A stretch of DNA of 5,012 bases. Source: Butyrivibrio sp. (GTDB lineage: Bacteria > Bacillota_A > Clostridia > Lachnospirales > Lachnospiraceae). How positions within the stretch are numbered: position 1 is the stretch's first letter; the number at the start of each line of letters is the position of its first letter. Below, in pieces: positions 1 to 5,012 of the stretch. The stretch is from NCBI RefSeq assembly GCF_024699075.1, contig NZ_JAILQF010000144.1, positions 1 to 5,012 of the forward strand, read 5' to 3'. A program made the position numbers and the translations under genes. The notes below the pieces were generated by a model. That model was given only the letters and a program-made list of their open reading frames with translations. It had not been told where the DNA came from and searched no databases.

Positions 1-228
1 AATAGAAATACGATTGTCATTTGTAATACCTTTGTTGAACAATCCAAAAATAGTAAACGGATCTATGTCTGCCGGTATACCGTTTGCTTCAAGCTTAGGA
101 AGTTTTATTCCAATAATGTCATAAACTTTTACCAGCTTATCAATAAGCTCTTTTCTGTTGTTCTTATATTCAAGAAGCCTTGATGCAAACTCCTCATAAA
201 AATCCACCCATTTGAATTGTTCTGTCAT
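1..228 (-). CDS. McrB-like restriction AAA+ protein, N-terminal part (runs off the window)
   Basis: Seventy-six codons are visible from the ATG at 226-228, with no stop before the window edge, so only the N-terminus is present. The start is supported by AGAAGG (minus strand, 236-241) with a 7-nt spacer. The protein begins MTEQFKWVDFYEEFASRLLE and carries a D-I-D-P-F-T-I-F-G-L-F-N-K-G block near residues 55-68. From memory, such a start and 'PFT-FG-FNKG' block occur in N-terminal regions of McrB-type AAA+ ATPase/GTPase proteins of Firmicutes, the motor subunit of modification-dependent (type IV) restriction that pairs with the McrC nuclease. The Walker motifs that would prove this lie outside the window. 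It follows hsdR by 49 nt with no visible terminator, so it is probably cotranscribed with it. The family call is moderate; another AAA protein with the same N-terminal domain is possible. Confidence 0.6.
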   Translation of the reverse strand, partial: MTEQFKWVDFYEEFASRLLEYKNNRKELIDKLVKVYDIIGIKLPKLEANGIPADIDPFTIFGLFNKGITNDNRISI

Positions 229-277
229 TACAATACCTTCTTCCTTAATCTTATTTCTCTAAACGAATCTAATAGTC

Positions 278-3200
278 CTACTGCTTATTAATTTCTGAAA
301 CATACTCACCCAATCTGGAAGCATAATTCGAAACTCTTTCTTCCATCATCTCTGTATTATCTGTCCAAAGCTCGCACTGAAGCATAACAGTCTGAACAGC
401 ATCGTCCATGCCTTCTGGTGGATATTTATGTTTTTTCAAAAGTTTCTTAATCAGCATACGCATTTTCGCTCTAGCGGAATCACGTTTCTGCCAATCTATC
501 GTCTTATTCTTTCTTAATGCATCCGCTAATTCTTTAGTAATAGCTATCAATTCTTCATTCTCATAAAAATCCTTTATAGCCTGTGGTTTAGTTAATGCAT
601 CATAGAATGCTAATTCATCTGCTGTTAAGCCTAGTTTCTGTCCTTCCTGTTGAGCAATCTGAATCTGCTTTGCAAGATTAAGAAGTTCTTCAATAACCTG
701 CTCATTTGTAAGCATTCCATTCAAATACCTATTCATTGCCTGCTGTATTATTTCACTGAACTTCTGTGACTTAACCACATTGGTACGTTTATAAATAATT
801 ACCTGCTCTGAAATCAATTTTTTCAATAATTCTACAGCTAGGTTTTTCTCCTTCATCTTGCCTATTTCTTCAAGGAATTTAGGATCAAATAAAGAAAACT
901 CTCCATTAACATCAGAGAATAAATTGATCACTCCACTACTCTTGATACTCTGTTCTAAGAGTGCATTTACTCTTGCGTTCATTTCTGGCAAGGAAATCTT
1001 TTTTCCTTCCCCCTTATTCATTAGGCGCATTACAAGAACACGTACAGATTCAAAGAAAGCTGCTTCAATTCTTAATTCTTCAGGTGCAAGCGAAGAACAC
1101 AATGACAGGGCCTGCCGAAGCAATAAAGCTTCCTTCAAGAAGTCTTCACGTTCTCTTTCTCTATTTACATCAACGATAAAGTTAACTGCACCACTAATTG
1201 CCTTCGATCTTTCTAAATCTGTACTATTAGTAAATTTTGAATAATCATAGCCATGGAATAAATCACGACAAACAGATAGCTTTTCCAAGAATTTTGGATA
1301 TGCTACCGTAGCTACATCTGTATCACCATAGTTCTTTTTGTCTCTTGTTGTATAGTCATTCATTGCCTGTTTAAGAGCTGATGCAATACCAACATAATCT
1401 ACAACAAGTCCACCTTCTTTATCCCCGAAAACTCTGTTAACACGAGCAATAGCCTGCATCAAATTGTATCCCTGCATAGGCTTATATACATACATGGTAG
1501 CAAGGGATGGAACATCAAATCCAGTAAGCCACATATCTACAACAATTGCAATTTTCAATGGGCTCTCATTATCTTTAAACTGCTTTGCTAATTCATCTCT
1601 GTGACGCTTATTTCCAATTATTTCACGCCAATCTTCTGGATCTTTGTTGCTCTCTGTCATAACAACTGCAACTTTTTCTTCCCAGTCAGGACGAATCTCT
1701 AAAATACGTCTATAAATCTTTAAAGCAATCGCACGAGAATAAGCTACAATCATAGCTTTTCCTGTCAAAAGATTTTCTCGATAATTCTCATAATGATCCA
1801 AAATATCATCAACTAACGAAGCAATGGTCTCGTCATTTCCAAGAATCGCCTCCATCTGGCCAAGTTCTTTTTTGCTCTTTTCTATGACCTCTGGATCTGC
1901 ATTATTAGCCATGATGTCATATTCTGTATCAATTAATTTCAGAGTATCTGGATCAAGTTTAAGTTTAATTACACGACTCTCATAATAAACAGGGCGTGTC
2001 GCTCCATCCTCTACAGCCTGAGTCATATCATAAATGTCAATATAATCACCAAAAACTTCTCTAGTACTTCTATCTTTCATAGAAATAGGTGTACCAGTAA
2101 AACCAATGTAAGTAGCATTTGGCAAGCTATTTCTTATAACTCTCGCGGTACCAATCTTAATCTTACCAGTCTCAGCATCTACCTTTTCTTTTAAACCATA
2201 CTGACCACGATGTGCTTCATCAGCCATAACAACTATGTTACGTCTCTCTGATAATGGCTCATCAGATTCTTCAAACTTCTGCATAGTAGTAAAGATAATG
2301 CCATTGGCCTTTCGTCCATCTAATAAAGACTTAAGATGTTCTCTACTCTCAGCGTGTACCGGCTCCTGGCGCAAGAAATCCTTGCACTTTGCAAACTGTC
2401 CAAAAAGCTGATCATCCAAATCATTTCTGTCGGTAATAACAACAATTGTAGGACTCTCTAATGCATCCTGAAGTAAATGAGCATAGAAAACCATAGATAA
2501 GGATTTACCACTACCTTGTGTATGCCAGAAAACACCGCCCTTACCATCTGTCTCTGTTGCATGTTTAGTAGATAGTACAGCTTTATTTACAGCAAAATAC
2601 TGATGATAACCGGCTAAAATCTTAGCTTTCTTTATTCCATCACTCGAAAAACAGATAAAATTCTTTATGATATCTAAGAATCTTTCCTTCTCAAATATAC
2701 CTTCAAAGAAAGTATCGAACTGAGCATACTGTGTATTTTCATAATTGCCATCTTTAGTCTTCCATTCCATAAATCTGTCTTCACCAGATGTTATAGTTCC
2801 TGCCTTAGATGTGAGATGATCGCTCATTACACAGATACAGTTATAGATAAACATTGAAGGAATCTCATGCATGTAATTTCGTATTTGTGTATAAGCTTCT
2901 GATGCATCTGTTTCTTCTCTTGATGGGGACTTTAATTCAATTAAAACTAACGGAAGTCCATTAATAAACAGCAAGACATCCGGGCGCTTATTACTGTTTT
3001 CAATAAAAGTCCATTGATTCGCAACTACAAAAGAATTTTTTGATGGATTGTTATAATCAACAAGATATACCAATCCAGAGCGTTCCTCTCCCTTTACCAA
3101 ATAACGTACTTCGATACCATGCTGTAAATAATCCATAAATACGGCATTCTTCTGTACCAACTCTGCATTTTCAAAATTCTTTAATTTATAAAGTGCATCA

Positions 3201-3382
3201 GAAATTGCATCAGCAGGCATATCTGGGTTTATCCTAGAAAGTGCAGTTAATAATTCTGTTTCATATAATGGGTTAGTAAAATCTCTTTCTATATCTGGTC
3301 CATAAACATGCTGATAACCCATCCCCTGAAAAAGCTCTATTATTGAGTTTTCATAATCAGCTTCTGTGTAATATGCACTCAT
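278..3382 (-). CDS. hsdR: Type I restriction enzyme endonuclease/translocase subunit HsdR (EcoR124 type), complete
   Basis: This 1034-residue protein has the usual length for the EcoR124 (type IC) R subunit, the ATP-driven DNA translocase and nuclease that joins an M2S core. Visible motifs in order: the PD-(D/E)XK nuclease with R-P-D135 and E149-L-K151, followed by the family's Q-x-x-x-Y motif (Q166, Y170); Walker A H-T-Q-G-S-G-K293-S near 287-294; DEAH at 388-391; motif III G-F-T-G-T-P at 427-432; T-G-F-D at 620-623; and motif VI Q-A-I-A-R-V-N-R at 643-650. A helical region follows, then a lysine-rich C-terminal domain of the EcoR124 type (about 870-1034). No frameshift or missing catalytic residue is seen, so it should be active. 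The start is set by AAGGAG at 3389-3394, 6 nt from the ATG. The small membrane-protein gene lies 29 nt upstream and the McrB-like gene 49 nt downstream. No hsdM or complete hsdS partner is in the window; they must be elsewhere or lost. Confidence 0.97.
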   Translation of the reverse strand: MSAYYTEADYENSIIELFQGMGYQHVYGPDIERDFTNPLYETELLTALSRINPDMPADAISDALYKLKNFENAELVQKNAVFMDYLQHGIEVRYLVKGEERSGLVYLVDYNNPSKNSFVVANQWTFIENSNKRPDVLLFINGLPLVLIELKSPSREETDASEAYTQIRNYMHEIPSMFIYNCICVMSDHLTSKAGTITSGEDRFMEWKTKDGNYENTQYAQFDTFFEGIFEKERFLDIIKNFICFSSDGIKKAKILAGYHQYFAVNKAVLSTKHATETDGKGGVFWHTQGSGKSLSMVFYAHLLQDALESPTIVVITDRNDLDDQLFGQFAKCKDFLRQEPVHAESREHLKSLLDGRKANGIIFTTMQKFEESDEPLSERRNIVVMADEAHRGQYGLKEKVDAETGKIKIGTARVIRNSLPNATYIGFTGTPISMKDRSTREVFGDYIDIYDMTQAVEDGATRPVYYESRVIKLKLDPDTLKLIDTEYDIMANNADPEVIEKSKKELGQMEAILGNDETIASLVDDILDHYENYRENLLTGKAMIVAYSRAIALKIYRRILEIRPDWEEKVAVVMTESNKDPEDWREIIGNKRHRDELAKQFKDNESPLKIAIVVDMWLTGFDVPSLATMYVYKPMQGYNLMQAIARVNRVFGDKEGGLVVDYVGIASALKQAMNDYTTRDKKNYGDTDVATVAYPKFLEKLSVCRDLFHGYDYSKFTNSTDLERSKAISGAVNFIVDVNREREREDFLKEALLLRQALSLCSSLAPEELRIEAAFFESVRVLVMRLMNKGEGKKISLPEMNARVNALLEQSIKSSGVINLFSDVNGEFSLFDPKFLEEIGKMKEKNLAVELLKKLISEQVIIYKRTNVVKSQKFSEIIQQAMNRYLNGMLTNEQVIEELLNLAKQIQIAQQEGQKLGLTADELAFYDALTKPQAIKDFYENEELIAITKELADALRKNKTIDWQKRDSARAKMRMLIKKLLKKHKYPPEGMDDAVQTVMLQCELWTDNTEMMEERVSNYASRLGEYVSEINKQ

Positions 3383-3411
3383 ACCTTACTCCTTATATAC
3401 ACCACAACTTT

Positions 3412-3636
3412 CTATATCACATTTCCAATAATCTGAAAAGCTGCTCCTATTACTATAAAAAAGACTCCTATACTTACATATTTCACTTCTTTCTTAAATT
3501 CATTTGTTTTATTGTCATGCTCTTCAGCCGTTCCAACATAAGACTCTTTTGTTCTTAATAGTTTCAAGATACATAAAATAGAACCTACGGAATTCATTAT
3601 TATCCCTATATTTGAAAACATAATAGATATATTCAT
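3412..3636 (-). CDS. Small protein with two predicted membrane helices, function unknown
   Basis: This 74-residue protein is not assigned to a known function. Two hydrophobic stretches, about residues 8-27 and 54-73, flank a charged hydrophilic loop (28-52) containing several lysines and acidic residues. The positive charge in the loop suggests a hairpin with the loop in the cytoplasm and both ends outside, which is an inference. No signal-peptide cleavage motif stands out. The ATG at 3634-3636 is supported by AAAGGA at 3644-3649 with a 7-nt spacer, so translation is likely. The later ATGs at residues 6 and 14 would cut into the first helix. The stop is 29 nt upstream of hsdR on the same strand, and a candidate promoter lies just upstream, making it the probable first gene of the hsdR operon. 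It could be a membrane partner of the defence locus, a small toxin or holin-like protein, or an unrelated passenger. Confidence 0.7.
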   Translation of the reverse strand: MNISIMFSNIGIIMNSVGSILCILKLLRTKESYVGTAEEHDNKTNEFKKEVKYVSIGVFFIVIGAAFQIIGNVI

Positions 3637-3674
3637 TATCGTATCCTTTCAGAAATCAACTTCACTCTTATATC

Positions 3675-3703
3675 ATTACACATTTTTTAGTCTTTGCACG
3701 CAA
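3675..3703 (-). promoter_or_regulatory. Candidate sigma-A-type promoter for the membrane protein-hsdR operon
   Basis: On the minus strand, TTGCGT (3698-3703) and TGTAAT (3675-3680) are separated by 17 nt. The -10 box matches consensus at 5 of 6 bases; the -35 box matches only its first three. Transcription would start about 20-25 nt before the SD of the 74-residue gene. It is the best promoter-like pair in the 105-nt gap between the hsdS fragment and that gene. It lies about 18 bp outside the left arm of the inverted repeat, so inversion of the cassette would leave it in place. Confidence 0.35.
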
Positions 3704-3721
3704 TTTTTCTTTCAAATAAAA

Positions 3722-3737
3722 ATAAACGATAATTTAG
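3722..3737 (+). repeat. Left arm of a perfect 16-bp inverted repeat flanking the hsdS cassette
   Basis: The plus strand reads ATAAACGATAATTTAG, the exact reverse complement of 4395-4410. It lies 4 nt beyond the stop codon of the hsdS fragment. Bases on either side match only patchily, so the identity is sharply bounded at 16 bp. Read on the plus strand in the HsdS frame it would encode I-N-D-N-L and then A-A-stop (TAG at 3743-3745). Confidence 0.85.
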
Positions 3738-3741
3738 CGGC

Positions 3742-4413
3742 TTAGATATCAAGGTTTGATACATCCAGCTCCCCGGACATCAGTTTCGGCAACAAGGTAT
3801 CTCGTATAGCTTCAAGCCTTTGATTTTCAACTTGGTTGGCAGAAATTGTGTCAAACATTGGAATAACAATTTCATCAAATGCGTGAAGATCATTAGAATT
3901 TGGAATCCCAATAGGGAATCCAGCAATGTCAGAGATAAATAAGCATTGCTGAACCGCTCCATGTGCTGCATTTATGAGCTCTGCTTTTTGGGCTACAAGC
4001 GCTTCATATACATACGCAGAACTAACAAGCTCAGGATTAGGCTTTACTATAGCTACGCTTCGCTGAAATTCGTAATTTGTAGGTTCAGTGTTAAGCAATA
4101 GAAGTTCACCCACAGTTCCAACCGAGGATATAAGGATGTCACCTTTTGCCAGTTTTGTGCGACGACGCAATTTATCAAAGGTTTCTGAATTGATTTTTCG
4201 TTCAGATGCACCAATACTCAATGAACCGCCTTTTATGTTTTTGCAACTCAGCAAAAGGTATTGTCCTTCCGGATCATCCTTAACGGTATTATGTACTCCG
4301 TCGGTAACATTAAGAGCTATATCTGCTATGGTAGCCGGTACATTGGATGCGTTATCTTTGAATATATGCATAAAGACGGATTGAGCTTGTTGCTCTAAAT
4401 TATCGTTTATATT
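3742..4413 (-). pseudogene. hsdS: 3' half of a type I specificity subunit gene hsdS (one TRD, no start codon)
   Basis: The reading frame begins in the HsdS central conserved helix (I-N-D-N-L-E-Q-Q-A-Q), continues through one target-recognition domain of roughly 160 residues, and ends in the C-terminal conserved helix with L-E-A-I-R-D-T-L-L-P-K-L-M-S-G-E-L-D-V-S. About 223 residues remain, against roughly 400 in full EcoR124-type HsdS; the first recognition domain is missing. The frame stays open upstream to a TTG at 4510-4512, but that part is antisense to the yhcG remnant, resembles no HsdS and has no SD. The first internal ATG (4369-4371) also lacks one. I read it as silent donor or remnant sequence that would supply DNA specificity only if joined to a first half. 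Half-length HsdS proteins can dimerise in some systems, so function is not excluded, but no start supports it here. Confidence 0.88.
4395..4410 (-). repeat. Right arm of the 16-bp inverted repeat, inside the HsdS central conserved region
   Basis: On the minus strand this is ATAAACGATAATTTAG, identical to the plus strand at 3722-3737. It encodes I-N-D-N-L plus the first base of the next Glu codon, the start of the conserved segment between the two HsdS recognition domains. Immediately beyond it (4414 onward) the sequence is the leader of the yhcG remnant, so the arm coincides with the breakpoint of hsdS homology. Confidence 0.85.
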
Positions 4414-4420
4414 AACCAAG

Positions 4421-4426
4421 AAAGGA
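4421..4426 (+). promoter_or_regulatory. Ribosome binding site of the yhcG remnant
   Basis: AAAGGA lies 8 nt before the ATG at 4435 and only 10 bp after the right repeat arm. The translation signal has survived although no convincing promoter is visible upstream; that side is occupied by the oppositely oriented hsdS cassette. Confidence 0.65.
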
Positions 4427-4434
4427 CTGATGAA

Positions 4435-4728
4435 ATGAATACAATTATTAAATATGAAAATACTAACAATCTGGTTAAGGACGTATGCACTATTATTGAT
4501 GAGGCAAAACAATTTGTATATCAGACTGTTGATACTACATTAGTCCTTAGAAATTGGTATATAGGAAAAAGAATTGATGAAGAAGTGCTTGAAGGTAAAG
4601 ATAGGGCAAAGTATAAATTATATCTTCCGACAGAGGAGGAGTTACGTGAAGAGATTGAGACTCAGAAGGAATTCTATTATTTACAGAAAAAAGATGAGGA
4701 AAAAGAGAAATTAAAAAGCAGTTGTTAA
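4435..4728 (+). pseudogene. yhcG: Internally deleted YhcG/DUF1016 PD-(D/E)XK nuclease remnant (in-frame fusion of its two ends)
   Basis: The 97-residue frame joins the beginning and end of a YhcG (DUF1016) protein, a family normally about 330-380 residues long and common beside type I restriction genes. Residues 1-60 resemble its N-terminal domain, with T-L-V-L-R-N-W-Y-I-G-K-R-I at 35-47 and a D-R-A-K-Y stretch at 56-60. Residues 61 onward match the family's C-terminal tail, K-L-Y-L-P-T-E-E-E-L-R-E-E-I-E. The middle, including the whole catalytic nuclease core, is absent. The joint falls near 4609-4614, in an A-K-Y/K-Y-K context where both parts could share a few bases, consistent with deletion at microhomology. 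The frame is uninterrupted and has an SD, so a short peptide could be made, but it cannot be a nuclease. It ends 16 nt before the second hsdR, suggesting an ancestral hsdS-yhcG-hsdR operon. The family call is from memory of its conserved ends. Confidence 0.78.
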
Positions 4729-4730
4729 GT

Positions 4731-4738
4731 GAAGGGGG
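4731..4738 (+). promoter_or_regulatory. Ribosome binding site of the second hsdR
   Basis: GAAGGGGG ends 6 nt before the ATG at 4745 and begins 2 nt after the yhcG remnant stop codon. It fixes the start of the second hsdR and supports cotranslation with the remnant. Confidence 0.7.
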
Positions 4739-4744
4739 CCGAAT

Positions 4745-5012
4745 ATGCCAGGATTCATTGAAGCAGATTATGAAAACTCAATAGTAGAGTTATTCCAGAA
4801 CATGGGATATCAGTATTTGTATGGACCGGATCTTACGGAAAGAGATTTCAAAAGTCCGATATATGATGACGAGTTGAATGATTCGTTGCATCGTCTGAAC
4901 CCTTCGCTGTCGGATGCAGCAATCGAGGATGCACTTTATAAGCTAAAGAACTTCGAAAACGGTACGATTATTCAGAAGAATACAGCTTTTATGAATTACT
5001 TACAAAATGGCA
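4745..5012 (+). CDS. hsdR: Second type I restriction subunit HsdR, N-terminal part (runs off the window)
   Basis: Eighty-nine codons are visible, with no stop before the edge. The translation begins M-P-G-F-I-E-A-D-Y-E-N-S and aligns along its whole length with the N-terminus of the complete HsdR on the other strand: about 54 identical of 88 aligned residues by hand, with one residue inserted and one removed. Shared blocks include E-A-D-Y-E-N-S-I, M-G-Y-Q, Y-G-P-D and D-A-L-Y-K-L-K-N-F-E-N. It should thus be an EcoR124-type R subunit, though the nuclease and helicase motifs lie beyond the edge and intactness cannot be judged. The start is set by GAAGGGGG at 4731-4738. Its upstream neighbour is the deleted yhcG remnant, 16 nt away. 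No promoter is obvious for this arm. Several G+C-ending codons (CTG, TCG, AAC) give it a slightly different feel from the other hsdR, hinting at separate origins. Confidence 0.92.
   Translation, partial: MPGFIEADYENSIVELFQNMGYQYLYGPDLTERDFKSPIYDDELNDSLHRLNPSLSDAAIEDALYKLKNFENGTIIQKNTAFMNYLQNG

Larger units (their letters stand above)
3722..4410. mobile_element. Putative invertible or exchangeable hsdS specificity cassette (689 bp) bounded by 16-bp inverted repeats
   Basis: The segment between the outer ends of the two repeat arms contains only the second half of an hsdS gene: one target-recognition domain plus the C-terminal conserved region. HsdS similarity stops at, or within about one codon of, the right arm; the left arm sits just past the stop codon. 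Such a layout is expected for site-specific recombination that swaps HsdS recognition domains, a known mechanism in phase-variable type I systems, in which partial hsdS copies lack starts and inverted repeats lie in conserved hsdS sequence. What is seen is the repeat and its placement; mobility is inferred. No recombinase and no matching full-length hsdS lie in the window. The element could be an active switch or the scar of a past rearrangement. Confidence 0.5.

Noticed and set aside
257..272. A sequence beginning TAAACGA near the hsdR-mcrB gap as a third copy of the cassette repeat
   Set aside because: Only seven consecutive bases match the 16-mer, which is expected by chance in AT-rich DNA.
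858..1244. Plus-strand open frames of 128 and 72 codons (858-1244 and 961-1179)
   Set aside because: Both lie wholly antisense to the conserved hsdR coding sequence, show no recognisable domain, and are shadows.
3343..3558. Plus-strand 71-codon open frame
   Set aside because: It overlaps the hsdR start and the small membrane-protein gene on the other strand; the latter has a good SD and coherent two-helix structure, while this frame has neither.
3681..3741. T-rich and A-rich runs between the hsdS fragment and the membrane-protein gene as a possible terminator
   Set aside because: No GC-rich stem precedes the runs on either strand; the A/T runs alone do not support a hairpin terminator.
4088..4384. 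Plus-strand 98-codon open frame, and the 63-codon minus-strand frame at 3780-3971
   Set aside because: Both are alternative-frame shadows of the hsdS fragment, which has clear family motifs.
4381..4413. TTGAGC or TTGTTG with TATATT/TATTAA as a plus-strand promoter for the yhcG remnant
   Set aside because: Spacings are 15 or 21 nt for the better -10 box, or the box matches are only 3-4 of 6; too weak to list as a feature.
4414..4512. N-terminal 33 residues of the long open frame containing the hsdS fragment, starting at a TTG at 4510-4512
   Set aside because: They are antisense to the well-supported start of the yhcG remnant, are low-complexity hydrophobic, match no HsdS region and have no SD, so the open frame is accidental.
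1..5012. CRISPR arrays, tRNA or rRNA genes, insertion sequences and recombinase genes
   Set aside because: I saw no regularly spaced repeats, cloverleaf-like segment, or transposase or integrase motifs on either strand; no gene-free stretch exceeds about 110 bases.

Overview
The window looks like part of a chromosomal defence locus from a low-GC Gram-positive bacterium. A gut-type Clostridia/Lachnospiraceae member is my best guess, based on AT-rich coding DNA, strong purine-rich Shine-Dalgarno (SD) sites and the type of proteins encoded; the sequence does not fix the species. Nearly every gene here is, or once was, part of DNA restriction.

Leftward (minus-strand) half, in order of transcription: a candidate promoter near 3675-3703; a 74-residue protein with two membrane segments (3412-3636); a complete EcoR124-type HsdR (278-3382); and the first 76 codons of a protein I read as an McrB-like AAA+ GTPase (228 down to 1, running off the edge). 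Spacings of 29 and 49 nt, good SD sites and no visible terminator suggest one operon.

Rightward (plus-strand) half: an internally deleted remnant of a YhcG/DUF1016 PD-(D/E)XK nuclease (4435-4728), then, after 16 nt, the start of a second HsdR (4745 to the edge). Over 89 residues this second HsdR is about 60% identical to the first by hand alignment. The window therefore sits between two divergent, paralogous type I restriction modules. No hsdM and no complete hsdS lie inside it.

Between the halves lies the most interesting piece: the 3' half of an hsdS gene on the minus strand (about 3742-4413), with one target-recognition domain and the C-terminal conserved region. It lacks the first target-recognition domain and has no credible translation start. 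It is bracketed by a perfect 16-bp inverted repeat, 3722-3737 and 4395-4410. The right arm encodes I-N-D-N-L of the HsdS central conserved region, exactly where HsdS homology ends; the left arm lies 4 nt past the stop codon. I infer a silent, potentially invertible or exchangeable specificity cassette of 689 bp. Flipping it would place the hsdS end 44 nt upstream of the yhcG remnant, in the same direction as yhcG and the second hsdR. No recombinase gene is visible in the window, so activity is unproven.
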